From the NCBI GenBank assembly GCA_038562165.1, contig JBCFAO010000004.1, forward strand, positions 1 through 64,000: 64,000 nt of DNA. Direction: 5' to 3'. Positions within the stretch are counted from its first letter, which is position 1; the number at the start of each line of letters is the position of its first letter. The notes under the pieces are model-generated. The model worked only from the letters and a program-made list of their open reading frames with translations, was not told the origin of the DNA and searched no databases. Below are positions 51,612-59,762 of the stretch, piece after piece. This DNA is from WRMS01 sp038562165 (lineage in GTDB: Bacteria; Bacillota; Peptococcia; DRI-13; UBA5745). Both the position numbers and the translations under genes were made by a program.

Positions 51612-52136
51612 TTAAAAACCCCCTTCCCCGCCTTGGCCGGAGCCTTGGGCCTGCCGCTCCAGCTCTTTGATTTTTTTGAACTTTAGAGAACTGTCCTGAT
51701 AGAGGCGGATTAACATTAAAACAAATAAAACAGGCAGAAAACTGTAAATTATCCATTTGGGGATACCGGTTACCGCTGTGCTGGTGCCATTGAGTTTTAA
51801 TTTTTGAATAATAGGCATAATGCCCCATAAAATGATAATGTTAAATAAAGAAAAAACAACATTGTCGATAATTTCCATGATCAGCCGCTTTTTGGGGCTG
51901 AGGGCATCCAGCACCACGGCCAGCCGCAGGTGCTGGTTTCTTTTGATAGCCGCCGTAGCGCCGAAATAGATGGATAAGATGAAAAAGATCAGGGCCAGCT
52001 CCTCCGCCCAGGAAAAAGCATTGTTGAAGACGTAGCGGGCTACCACCTGAATGAACAGAATGGTTACCATAGCGCCGGAGCAAACTGCGCCCAAGTAGAT
52101 CTCAAACTCGTTGATCAGCTTGTTTTTCATAGTCAT
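51612..52136 (-). CDS. dctQ: TRAP transporter small permease subunit (DctQ), system 1
   Basis: A 174-aa membrane protein with four TM helices (about 14-35, 48-66, 88-106, 128-148), with the family block NNAFSWAEELALIFFILSIYFGAT. It pairs with DctM. The C-terminus is a charged Gly/Gln-rich tail. It lies between dctP and dctM; a large hairpin separates it from dctP. Confidence 0.92.
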   Translation of the reverse strand: MTMKNKLINEFEIYLGAVCSGAMVTILFIQVVARYVFNNAFSWAEELALIFFILSIYFGATAAIKRNQHLRLAVVLDALSPKKRLIMEIIDNVVFSLFNIIILWGIMPIIQKLKLNGTSTAVTGIPKWIIYSFLPVLFVLMLIRLYQDSSLKFKKIKELERQAQGSGQGGEGGF

Positions 52137-52148
52137 CCCCTTCCAAAA

Positions 52149-52211
52149 GCAGGCGGTCCGGACAACTGCTATCCGTAGATGATGTACAATAGCCGGTGTC
52201 CGGCCGCCTGC
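52149..52211 (-). promoter_or_regulatory. Intergenic stem-loop between dctP and dctQ, system 1
   Basis: GCAGGCGGTCCGGACA (52149-52164) pairs with TGTCCGGCCGCCTGC (52197-52211), 15 bp with one bulge, around a 32-nt loop. No T-run directly follows in the direction of transcription. It may protect dctP mRNA or attenuate dctQM, giving excess binding protein. Confidence 0.7.
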
Positions 52212-52262
52212 TGTGTTTTCTGCGTAGATGGTTAAATGCGGGATGGTTTTCTGGTTAAAATA

Positions 52263-53450
52263 TTAATTAACGATTTTCATAATGGAGTTCTTCACCTTTT
52301 CAAAGTAATCCTTGCCGATTCTTTCAGCGGCCTGATCCCAGGTGGACATGGAGATGCTTTTGAATTCATCCAGGGCCTCACCCTCTAAAGAAGTGATTTC
52401 CATGGTTCTGCCCATGTACTCCAGCATGGCGGCCTCGCTGCTGATCAGATCAGGTCCGGAATAGTCCTGGGCGATGGCTGCGCTTTCAGCCACGGCCTTT
52501 TGGAATTCCGGGGTTTGCTCCTTCAGCCATTGATCATTGGCTACAAAGGCAGCGGCGGTGTAGAGGTGATTACTCAAGGTCAGGTAGCTTTGAACCTCAG
52601 CGAAATTCTGCTCAAACATATTGGAAATGGGATTTTCCTGGCCGTCCACAACTTTTTGCTGCAAGCTGGTAAAAAGCTCGGCATAGGCGATGGGGGTAGG
52701 AGAGCAGCCCAAGGCTTGGAAAGCCATGATGTGCAGAGGATTGTTTTGGGTGCGAATTTTCAGGCCTTTCATATCGGCCACAGCGGTTAAGGCCTTTTTA
52801 CTGTTGGTGATATGACGCATGCCAATGGCGCCCATGGTGAGCACATTGAGGCCGGTATCTTCAATACATTTTTGGCGCATGATTTCACCGGGTTCGCCGG
52901 CACAGACGGCGATGCCCGCTTCCAGATCGGGAATCAGGAACATTACATCCAGGGGCATAAAGGCGTTGGTGTATTCGGCGAAGGCGCCGACGTTGTAAGC
53001 ATAGCTTTCAAAATTGCGGTTTTGCAGGCCGCCCAGTATCTGATCCGCCGAGGTGCCCAGGGTGCCGCCATAGAAGATCTGAAACTCCACTTTATCTCCC
53101 AGACGTTTTTTCATTTCGATCATAAACTGCCGGTCGCCCCGCAGCGTAGGCAATTCTTCCAAGGAGCGGTTGACAGCCCCATGGCGCCAGACCACTTTAT
53201 CGGGGTTTTTTGAGGGCTCCTCGATATTGGCCCAGATTTCGGCATCTTCCGCAGAAAGGGGCGCTCCCAGGGATTTGGCATATTCGGTGAGGTCGGCAAT
53301 CTTCTCATCGGATTTACTGCCGCCGCCGCTGCCGCTGCTGCCGGAGGGCGCCGGTGTACCGCCGCCGCCCCCGCCGCAAGCAGCAAGCAGCAAAAGAATA
53401 CTGAGAAGCAATGCGATAACGGATAAGGTTTTATTCATTTTTCTCATCAT
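52263..53450 (-). CDS. dctP: TRAP transporter substrate-binding lipoprotein (DctP), system 1
   Basis: A 395-aa periplasm-side binding protein held as a lipoprotein (signal, lipobox LAAC, Cys25), followed by a Gly/Ser-rich linker and the DctP fold (VEFQIFYGGTLGTSADQILGGLQNRN; LKIRTQNNPLHIMAFQALGCSPTPIAYAELFTSLQQKVVDGQENPI). The Arg that usually binds the substrate carboxylate is present in KIRTQNN. AAGGGGG precedes the ATG. It follows the two enolase-superfamily genes. Confidence 0.93.
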   Translation of the reverse strand: MMRKMNKTLSVIALLLSILLLLAACGGGGGGTPAPSGSSGSGGGSKSDEKIADLTEYAKSLGAPLSAEDAEIWANIEEPSKNPDKVVWRHGAVNRSLEELPTLRGDRQFMIEMKKRLGDKVEFQIFYGGTLGTSADQILGGLQNRNFESYAYNVGAFAEYTNAFMPLDVMFLIPDLEAGIAVCAGEPGEIMRQKCIEDTGLNVLTMGAIGMRHITNSKKALTAVADMKGLKIRTQNNPLHIMAFQALGCSPTPIAYAELFTSLQQKVVDGQENPISNMFEQNFAEVQSYLTLSNHLYTAAAFVANDQWLKEQTPEFQKAVAESAAIAQDYSGPDLISSEAAMLEYMGRTMEITSLEGEALDEFKSISMSTWDQAAERIGKDYFEKVKNSIMKIVN

Positions 53451-53516
53451 GTTTACCCCCTTTTTGTTTTAATTGGGTTGACGGTATTTGCCCCTTGTTC
53501 ATTACAGATTGGGCTT

Positions 53517-54716
53517 TTAGCGAATCACCGCTACTTGGGCTTGACGGTAGGCCTGTTCCGTAATCTCGTTGCCGATGCCCGGCTCATTGGGAACGGCGAT
53601 ATAGCCTTTCTCAGGCTGCGGGTTGTATTTGGCCAGGCCATAATTAAATATACAGCGGTTGTTGACATGATGCTCATGAATGACGAAATTGGGGATGACG
53701 GCTTCCAGGTGCAAAGCCACCGATGTGGATAAGGGGGTAGCGCAAACGTGGGCCTGAACGCTTACGTCGTAAGTATAGGCCATATCGCAGATTTTCTTGG
53801 CTTCGGTGAGGCCGCCGCAGTTGCCGATATCCGGCTGAATCACTTGCAGGGACTTATTCTCAAAGTAGGGGGCGTATTGCCAACGGCTGTAAATGCGCTC
53901 GCCGCTGGCCTGGGGGATATTGACCTTATCCGCTATGTATTTTTGCATGTAAGGAGTGGGGGTATTGGGTTCTTCAAAATACATGATGCGGTATTTCTCC
54001 GCCATCTGGCCGATCTGGACCGCTCCCTGGGCATCGGGAAAGGAGTGATTTTCGATGATGATATCCAAATCGGGGCCGCAGGCTTCCCGGATAGCGCTGA
54101 GACGCTCTTCAATCATATTGAGGTAATAAGGCTTGATCAGGCGGGTACGCTCTTCTTCGGTAAACTGCTGGTAGCCTTCACCTGTTTTGTCGAAGGTAAA
54201 GAAATCGATTTTCACGGCGTCGTAGCCCTCAGCCATGGCTTTTTTGCAGACGTTGGCATAATCCTGGGCGCTGCGCTGGGGTATACCGGTAGCCGCTTCC
54301 GGCCAATCCATTTCCCAGCCGAATTGCAGCTGGCTGGCATAGGCCCGCAGCTTATCCCGGCGTTTGCCTCCCAGCAGCACATGCAAAGGGGCGTTGAAAA
54401 ATTTGCCTTTGATATCCCAGAGGGCGATATCCAGGGCGCTGATGCCGGCAAAGACTACGGGGCCGCCGTTTTGTCCCCAGAAGGTGGTTTTGTAGAGTTT
54501 ATCCCAAATAACCTCGTTTTGCAGCGGGTCCATGCCGATGATGAAGCGGGCCAGATCCTGGATCATGCCGAAAGCAGCCGTTTGGGAGCTAATGTAAGCC
54601 ACTGCGGCCTCACCGTCGCCATAAATCCCTTCATCGGTATGGATGCGGCAGAGAATGGGGCGCCAGATAGGGTTGGCGGTGGTAACCAGTAAAACATCTA
54701 TCTTTGTTATTTTCAT
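53517..54716 (-). CDS. Enolase-superfamily acid-sugar dehydratase-like protein 1
   Basis: A 399-aa member of the mandelate racemase/muconate lactonising group. The capping domain is N-terminal; the barrel shows YDAVKIDFF (near 165), DIIIENHSF (metal ligand region, near 220), MYFEEPNTP (near 247), ASGERIYSRW (near 275) and VQAHVCATPLSTSVALHLE (near 330). The pattern suggests a galactonate/mannonate dehydratase-like enzyme with a C-terminal catalytic His, but the substrate is not determinable. AAGGAG lies upstream of the ATG at 54716. It starts 13 nt after the second enolase-like gene. Confidence 0.9.
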   Translation of the reverse strand: MKITKIDVLLVTTANPIWRPILCRIHTDEGIYGDGEAAVAYISSQTAAFGMIQDLARFIIGMDPLQNEVIWDKLYKTTFWGQNGGPVVFAGISALDIALWDIKGKFFNAPLHVLLGGKRRDKLRAYASQLQFGWEMDWPEAATGIPQRSAQDYANVCKKAMAEGYDAVKIDFFTFDKTGEGYQQFTEEERTRLIKPYYLNMIEERLSAIREACGPDLDIIIENHSFPDAQGAVQIGQMAEKYRIMYFEEPNTPTPYMQKYIADKVNIPQASGERIYSRWQYAPYFENKSLQVIQPDIGNCGGLTEAKKICDMAYTYDVSVQAHVCATPLSTSVALHLEAVIPNFVIHEHHVNNRCIFNYGLAKYNPQPEKGYIAVPNEPGIGNEITEQAYRQAQVAVIR

Positions 54717-54729
54717 ACTATTCTCCTTA

Positions 54730-55932
54730 TCAAGCGAAACGGTTATGCTTAACGGTGACGACTTCACTGGCGGCAATGGTCTCATCCGTCAACTCCTGGC
54801 CGATGCCGGGGCGGTCCGGCACGCTGAAATAGCCGTTGACTGGCTGGTAATCGTATTTGCACAAATTGATATTGGCATCCAGCACCGCCGCTTCATGGTG
54901 TTCATGAATGACGAAATTGGGAATGACGGCCTCAAGCTGCAGGGCGGCAGCGGTGGAGATGGGGCCGCCGCAGATGTGAATCTGTACGCCCACATCGTAT
55001 ACATGGGCCATATCGCAGATTTTTTTGCCTTCGGAGATGCCGCCGGTGTTGCAGAGGTCGGGTTGGATGATGCCCAGGGTGCGTTCTTCAAAGAATTGGC
55101 GGAAGCCCCATCTGGAATAGCTTCTTTCGCCGGTAGCCATAGGAATCTTCACTTTGCTGCAGATTTCCTTGAATAAGGCGGCATTGAGGGGCTGAGTGGG
55201 CTCTTCGTAGTAGAAGCAGCGGAACTGCTCCAGCTCCCGGCCCAGTTGAACGGCGGTATTGGTGTCCGTCAGGGAGTGGAGCTCAATGATGATGTCCAGG
55301 CCGGGACCGCCGGCTTCCCGGATGGCGGCAATCCGGTCTACGGCCACTTTCATCTGATCGTATTCCAGCAAGCCGTAATTGCTCCAGCCCATCCAGCGGC
55401 CCTGGAGGTCAAAGCCCACGGGATCAACTTTGACGCAGGTATAACCTTCGGCCATGGCTTTTTTAGCGGCTTCGGCATATTCTTCCGGCTTGACCAGAGG
55501 ACGGCAGACCTTGCCCCAGTCAAACTGAATCTGGCTGGCGTAAGCCCGCAGCTTTTCGTTGGTCTTGCCGCCCAGAAGCTGATAGACAGGAGCGTTTAAA
55601 GCCTTGCCCTTGATATCCCACAAGGCGATATCGATGGCGCTGATGCCGGCGAAAACCACGCCGCCGCCGCCCATGCCCCAGAAGGTCATCCGGTGCAGCT
55701 TATTCCAAATGGCTTCAATATTCATGGGATCCATGCCGATGATCAGTTCCGCAAAATCTACGCAGCAGCCAAAGGCGGCATGGTTGACATTGCCGTAGCA
55801 TAGCCCCGCTTCGCCAAAGCCGCTGATGCCTTCGTCGGTGTTGATGCGGACACAAATGGGATTCCAGGGCGTACCTTTTATGCTGGGCTGGCCGTTGAGA
55901 ACCTTGATAACGTCTACGCTGGTAATTTTCAT
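54730..55932 (-). CDS. Enolase-superfamily acid-sugar dehydratase-like protein 2
   Basis: A 400-aa paralogue of the downstream gene, with the same order of motifs: YTCVKVDPVGF, DIIIELHSL (near 220), FYYEEPTQP (near 247), ATGERSYSRW (near 270), IIQPDLCNTGG and VQIHICGGPISTAAALQLEAV. The sequences differ enough for different substrates, for example epimers of one sugar acid. The start at 55932 has GGAGG 7 nt upstream; ATG 55938 is too close to it. Part of the gntR-enolase-enolase-dctPQM operon. Confidence 0.9.
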   Translation of the reverse strand: MKITSVDVIKVLNGQPSIKGTPWNPICVRINTDEGISGFGEAGLCYGNVNHAAFGCCVDFAELIIGMDPMNIEAIWNKLHRMTFWGMGGGGVVFAGISAIDIALWDIKGKALNAPVYQLLGGKTNEKLRAYASQIQFDWGKVCRPLVKPEEYAEAAKKAMAEGYTCVKVDPVGFDLQGRWMGWSNYGLLEYDQMKVAVDRIAAIREAGGPGLDIIIELHSLTDTNTAVQLGRELEQFRCFYYEEPTQPLNAALFKEICSKVKIPMATGERSYSRWGFRQFFEERTLGIIQPDLCNTGGISEGKKICDMAHVYDVGVQIHICGGPISTAAALQLEAVIPNFVIHEHHEAAVLDANINLCKYDYQPVNGYFSVPDRPGIGQELTDETIAASEVVTVKHNRFA

Positions 55933-55998
55933 GTTCATCCCTCCGTTAATTTAATTTTGCTATCAGAAAGTGGGTTGCACTCCTGGACAAAAACTGGT

Positions 55999-56760
55999 TC
56001 ATAGCTGAATGCCGGTTTCCGGGTCGTCAAGCTTATAGTCGATCATGGCGATGTAAAGCCGGCGGCAGGTCTCAAAATCCTTGTTGACAATAGTATCAAT
56101 CAGCAACTGATGCAGCTCTTTTTTGCCGTCTTTGGTATATTCGCCTAAATCATAATAAGGCAGGCCCTTGCCTTTTAAGCGCTTGGGCTGGATCATTTTC
56201 ATATAGTTGCTGATGGCGGCCCTGGCGGAATTAAAAGCCAGGGTATAAAGAGAATTATGGGCGGCCCGGCAAAGACAGTAATGCAAATCCAGATCGGCTT
56301 CCACCCGTTTATGCAGCCCCGTCTCAGTATTCAAGCTGTACTTTTGACAAACCTCTATATAGCGGTCTTGGCATTTCTGCATATCCCGGATATCCTCCTG
56401 AGTAGCCCGCTCAATGGCCAGCCGTGCGCATTCGATCTCCAGGTTCTTGCGGAATTCGCAGACGTCGTCCATCATTTCGGGAGTAATGTAGAGATCGCTG
56501 GCTGCCGATAAATATTGGGACAGGGAGAATTTTTTGGCGAAGATGCCTTCACCCATGCGGATATCCACCAGTCCTTGGGCATTGAGCCTTTGCACGGCCA
56601 GCCGGACGGTGAGGCGATTAACGTTGAACAATTCTGCCAATTCCGCTTCGGCGGGAAGCCTTTGACCATCGCTCCAGCGGCCATCCAAAAGCATATTGCG
56701 CAAAGCCTGCTCGACCTGATTGCTTAATGTTTTTTTAACAATCTTAAAATCATTTTTCAT
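55999..56760 (-). CDS. GntR/FadR-family transcriptional regulator 1
   Basis: A 253-aa regulator. Residues about 12-78 are the GntR winged helix (LRNMLLDGRWSDGQRLPAEAELAELFNVNRLTVRLAVQRLNAQGLVDIRMGEG); about 90-240 form the helical FCD ligand-binding domain, whose conserved metal-binding Asp/His residues are hinted by HKRVEADLDLHYCLCRAAHNS. It is the first gene of the leftward operon and probably controls it and the divergent operon. A candidate operator lies at 56908. Confidence 0.92.
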   Translation of the reverse strand: MKNDFKIVKKTLSNQVEQALRNMLLDGRWSDGQRLPAEAELAELFNVNRLTVRLAVQRLNAQGLVDIRMGEGIFAKKFSLSQYLSAASDLYITPEMMDDVCEFRKNLEIECARLAIERATQEDIRDMQKCQDRYIEVCQKYSLNTETGLHKRVEADLDLHYCLCRAAHNSLYTLAFNSARAAISNYMKMIQPKRLKGKGLPYYDLGEYTKDGKKELHQLLIDTIVNKDFETCRRLYIAMIDYKLDDPETGIQL

Positions 56761-56907
56761 CCTTATCGCCTGCCTTCACGATAGAATATGCGGGCATCTT
56801 GTTATCTATGCCATCCAGCAAACCGGTCACCTGTTCGCTATCTATCCGGGTGCTCCAGCCGCCGGATGGGGGTAACAGACAACAAAGTTCTTGTAATGAT
56901 TATAAGA

Positions 56908-56918
56908 TGGTATTACCT
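56908..56918. promoter_or_regulatory. Candidate GntR/FadR-type operator
   Basis: TGGTATTACCT fits the FadR-subfamily pattern TnGTnnnACnA except at its last base and contains a perfect GGTA-T-TACC dyad. It lies in the 295-nt divergent intergenic region, 2 nt before the -35 of the rightward operon. Direct repeats of AAGATGGT (56904, 56944) and GTCACCTG (56826, 56931) are also present. Confidence 0.35.
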
Positions 56919-56919
56919 C

Positions 56920-56948
56920 TTGACAACATAGTCACCTGGTTTTAAGAT
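56920..56948 (+). promoter_or_regulatory. Promoter of the rightward catabolic operon
   Basis: TTGACA (56920-56925) and TAAGAT (56943-56948) are separated by 17 nt, about 110 nt before the first gene. Confidence 0.55.
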
Positions 56949-57055
56949 GGTGCTGAATTAATTGAGAGAATTGTACAAAAATTAAAAAAGCCGCTGGGCG
57001 GCGGCAAGAGCAGAAGAAGAATCCAAGAAAATGAATTAAGGGAGGAGAGTGCTTA

Positions 57056-58333
57056 ATGAAAGAGGTTACCAAAATGGATGTCCTGGAGGGGATGGAGCTT
57101 TATGGCAAGCCCTGGTTTAACGAGGATTATTGGGTATCGCCAATCAATCATGAAGCCGGCATACGAGGGCGGTATCCCGATGAAGTGTTGATCTATGACG
57201 TTACGCTCAGGGATGGGGAGCAGACCCCCGGCGTCTGCTGGAATGAGGACGAACGGGTCCGCATTGCCCTTGCTTTGGAGGAAATCGGCCTGAAAAGAAT
57301 TGAGATCGGCATGCCGGTGGTGTCGGATACGATAGGAAAGGCAATTAAGCGTTTGCAGGCCCTGGGCACAAAGCTGGACATGGCGGCTCTTTGCCGTTCC
57401 AAAAAGGAGGATATTGACCTTTGCCTGGATTTAGGCCTGCGTTCCGTCATTGTGGAGCATCCCATTAATCCTTATCTGTGCCGGCATGCCTTGGATCTTA
57501 GTGTGGAAAAATTGCTGGAGCGGCTGATTACTTCCATCAGTTATGCCAAGGAAAAAGGGCTCCATGTCAATTTTTTCGGGTGGGATGCTTTCCGCTGCAG
57601 CATTCCTTATTTGCAAAAGATTTACGGCACGGTAATTAAGGAGGCCCGGCCGGATTCCGTGACCCTGACGGATACTTTTGGGGTAGCCCTGCCTGCCGCC
57701 GTCAAATATACACTGCAAGAGATGAGAAAAGTCAGCGGCCACACGCCTGTAGAATTCCACGGCCATAATGAATTCGGTTTTGGTACGGCGGCGGCTTTAG
57801 CAGCCATCGAAGGGGGGGCCTCCGGTGTCCATACTGCCGTCAATGGTTTGGGAGAGCGGACCGGCAATGTGCCCACCGAGGAAATCGTCATGTCTTTGGA
57901 GGTTTTGTTAGGTGTAAAGACTGGTATCGGGCTAAGCCGGCTTTGTGAAATCTCCAATCTGGTGGCGGAGATCGGCAAGGTGGCTTTGGCGGGGAATAAG
58001 CCCATCGTAGGCAAATGCCTGGCCCAGGTGGAATCGGGCCTTGTTTCGGATGTGGCCTATCGTATGCGCAAGCTGGGTATAGAGACGGGAATGTCGCCTT
58101 TTTCACAGAGACTGGTAGGAGGCCAGCCCCAGCAGTACGCTATCGGCAAAGGCAGCGGCAAGGCCAACATCATGTATTATCTGGAGAAAAACGGTATTGA
58201 TCCCGGCGGCGTCAGCAAAGATGAAATGGCTGATATTCTGGAAGAAGTAAAGACAGAGAGCCGGGTCAGGAAGGCCTTGCTCAGTGAAGCGGATTTGTTG
58301 ACCATTGTCAATAAAGTCAAAGAAAGAAGTTAA
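57056..58333 (+). CDS. DRE-TIM metallolyase (homocitrate/isopropylmalate synthase-like)
   Basis: A 425-aa enzyme of the HMGL-like/pyruvate carboxyltransferase family. The metal and catalytic motifs are complete: YDVTLRDGEQTPGV (near 43-56), EFHGHNEFGFG (HxH, near 236-238) and the NGLGERTGN loop (near 265). It therefore probably joins acetyl-CoA (or similar) to a 2-oxo acid, or cleaves such a product. The N-terminal extension (MELYGKPWFNEDYWVSPINHE) is not typical of LeuA. It lacks the LeuA allosteric domain. It resembles NifV/homocitrate synthase, but no nif genes are near. AGGAGAG precedes the ATG. Confidence 0.87.
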   Translation: MKEVTKMDVLEGMELYGKPWFNEDYWVSPINHEAGIRGRYPDEVLIYDVTLRDGEQTPGVCWNEDERVRIALALEEIGLKRIEIGMPVVSDTIGKAIKRLQALGTKLDMAALCRSKKEDIDLCLDLGLRSVIVEHPINPYLCRHALDLSVEKLLERLITSISYAKEKGLHVNFFGWDAFRCSIPYLQKIYGTVIKEARPDSVTLTDTFGVALPAAVKYTLQEMRKVSGHTPVEFHGHNEFGFGTAAALAAIEGGASGVHTAVNGLGERTGNVPTEEIVMSLEVLLGVKTGIGLSRLCEISNLVAEIGKVALAGNKPIVGKCLAQVESGLVSDVAYRMRKLGIETGMSPFSQRLVGGQPQQYAIGKGSGKANIMYYLEKNGIDPGGVSKDEMADILEEVKTESRVRKALLSEADLLTIVNKVKERS

Positions 58334-58375
58334 AGTTGTAAACCAATCTGAAAATTATAGGGGGGTGTTTCCGGC

Positions 58376-58558
58376 ATGACGGTGGTAATTAGTATTCACT
58401 GGGCGGAAGGACGGTCTACGGGCCTTAAAAAGAAGCTGGTAGCTGCTTTAACGGAAAAAGTCCAAAAAATGACGAATATTGATCCTGCTAAAATTATCAT
58501 TACAATTATCGACCTTCCCCTGGCCAATATGGGAATGAACGGTGTTACAAGAGGTTAA
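58376..58558 (+). CDS. 4-Oxalocrotonate tautomerase-like small protein lacking the N-terminal proline
   Basis: A 60-aa tautomerase-superfamily monomer. It aligns with its neighbour from residue 2 on (VVISIHWAEGRS against IVRVDWAQGKS), but residue 2 is Thr, not the catalytic Pro that becomes Pro1. It is therefore probably inactive alone, or a partner subunit. The SD is a G6 run about 9 nt upstream. It is the second gene of the operon, 28 nt before the second tautomerase gene. Confidence 0.75.
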   Translation: MTVVISIHWAEGRSTGLKKKLVAALTEKVQKMTNIDPAKIIITIIDLPLANMGMNGVTRG

Positions 58559-58586
58559 ATAAAACGGGATTTTGGAGGAGTGAAAA

Positions 58587-58769
58587 ATGCCGATAGTCAG
58601 AGTTGATTGGGCCCAAGGTAAAAGTAACGAAGAAAAGAAGGAATTAATGGAATTTGTTACGGATACCATCCACGAGATTGATGGAGTAGATAAATCCAGA
58701 ATTGTCGTTATTTTCAATGACCATCAACCGGAGGATATTGCTTGTGGCGGAAAATTTGCAAAGGAATGA
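58587..58769 (+). CDS. 4-Oxalocrotonate tautomerase-like protein (with Pro1)
   Basis: A 60-aa tautomerase. It begins MPIVRVDWAQGKSNEEKKEL, so after Met removal it has Pro1, the general base of the family; the distal Arg usually near 11 of the mature chain is replaced by Gly/Lys, so substrate choice differs from classic 4-OT. GGAGG lies upstream of the ATG. It likely forms a hexamer, possibly with the Pro-less neighbour. Confidence 0.85.
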   Translation: MPIVRVDWAQGKSNEEKKELMEFVTDTIHEIDGVDKSRIVVIFNDHQPEDIACGGKFAKE

Positions 58770-58776
58770 GGACAAA

Positions 58777-59745
58777 ATGACAAAGCAGAAAATAGTAATA
58801 ACTGACTTCCCTTTTCCCAGCAGAAAGCCGGTATATGATGTTCTTGATTCGGAAAAGTTCGATATTGTATTTGCGGACTTAAACGATGAAGAGCAATTTA
58901 ACTCCTTATGCGCCGAGGCCGACGGCATAATCGTGACCTATGCCGATATGAACGCCGCCTTGATCGGCAGCATGAAGAATTGCCGGATTATGGCCCGTAC
59001 CGGCGTAGCTGTAAATAATCTTGATGTGGCGGCAGCTACAAAGAAAAATATTTATGTGACCAATGTGGTTATGCCTCAAGTTGTTGACGTGGCCAATCAT
59101 GCCGTTGCCTTGTTGTTAACTTCTATTAAAAAAATACATCTCCTCAATGAATACGTAAGATCAGGGCATTGGTCTTTGGATATGGCGGTGCCGATTTACA
59201 AAATGACCGGTAGAAAGATGGGGTTATTGGGGTTTGGCCACATAGCAAAAGAGGTTGCTAAACGAATCAAGGCTTTTGATGTGGAAGTAATCGCCTATGA
59301 TCCTTATCTGCCGGAAAGCGTTTTTGCAGAGCACGGCGTAGCCAGCGTCGGCTTTGAAGAGCTAATCCGGGAAGCCGACTATATTTCTGTCCATATGCCT
59401 CTTACCCCTGATACAAAAAACCTGATAAGCTTCAAAGCCTTTGAAGGGATGAAGAATTCTGCTTATCTGATTAATACGTCAAGGGGTGGAATTATTGATG
59501 AAGCCGCATTAGCTGATGCTGTGGAAAATAAAAAAATTGCCGGCGCAGCTTTGGATGTTCTTGCTACCGAATTTCCTTCGGTAGATTACCCTCTTTACAA
59601 GTATCCAAACATAATTATCACCCCCCACTCAGCCTACTATTCTGAAGAGTGCGTTGTTGATTTGGGAAAAAGTGCAGCCACAGAGGTTCTGCGGGTATTG
59701 AGCGGTGAAAAGCCTGTATCTTTGGTAAATAGAGAGCTTTTATAG
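58777..59745 (+). CDS. D-isomer-specific 2-hydroxyacid dehydrogenase
   Basis: A 322-aa NAD-dependent oxidoreductase. The Rossmann motif GLLGFGHIAKEVAKR lies near 148, the catalytic Arg in NTSRGGIIDE near 236, Glu near 265 and His in IITPHSAYYSEE near 284. It is like glyoxylate/hydroxypyruvate or phosphoglycerate dehydrogenase-type enzymes without the ACT domain. I chose the ATG at 58777 (GAGGACAAA upstream, 7 nt after the tautomerase stop). In context it would interconvert a 2-oxo and a D-2-hydroxy acid made or used by the island. Confidence 0.92.
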   Translation: MTKQKIVITDFPFPSRKPVYDVLDSEKFDIVFADLNDEEQFNSLCAEADGIIVTYADMNAALIGSMKNCRIMARTGVAVNNLDVAAATKKNIYVTNVVMPQVVDVANHAVALLLTSIKKIHLLNEYVRSGHWSLDMAVPIYKMTGRKMGLLGFGHIAKEVAKRIKAFDVEVIAYDPYLPESVFAEHGVASVGFEELIREADYISVHMPLTPDTKNLISFKAFEGMKNSAYLINTSRGGIIDEAALADAVENKKIAGAALDVLATEFPSVDYPLYKYPNIIITPHSAYYSEECVVDLGKSAATEVLRVLSGEKPVSLVNRELL

Positions 59746-59762
59746 GCAGGAGGAGGAAGAAA

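Noticed and set aside
57056..58333. nifV (nitrogen-fixation homocitrate synthase)
   Set aside because: The fold and motifs fit, but no nif gene is near and the context is TRAP uptake and tautomerases, so the symbol is not justified.
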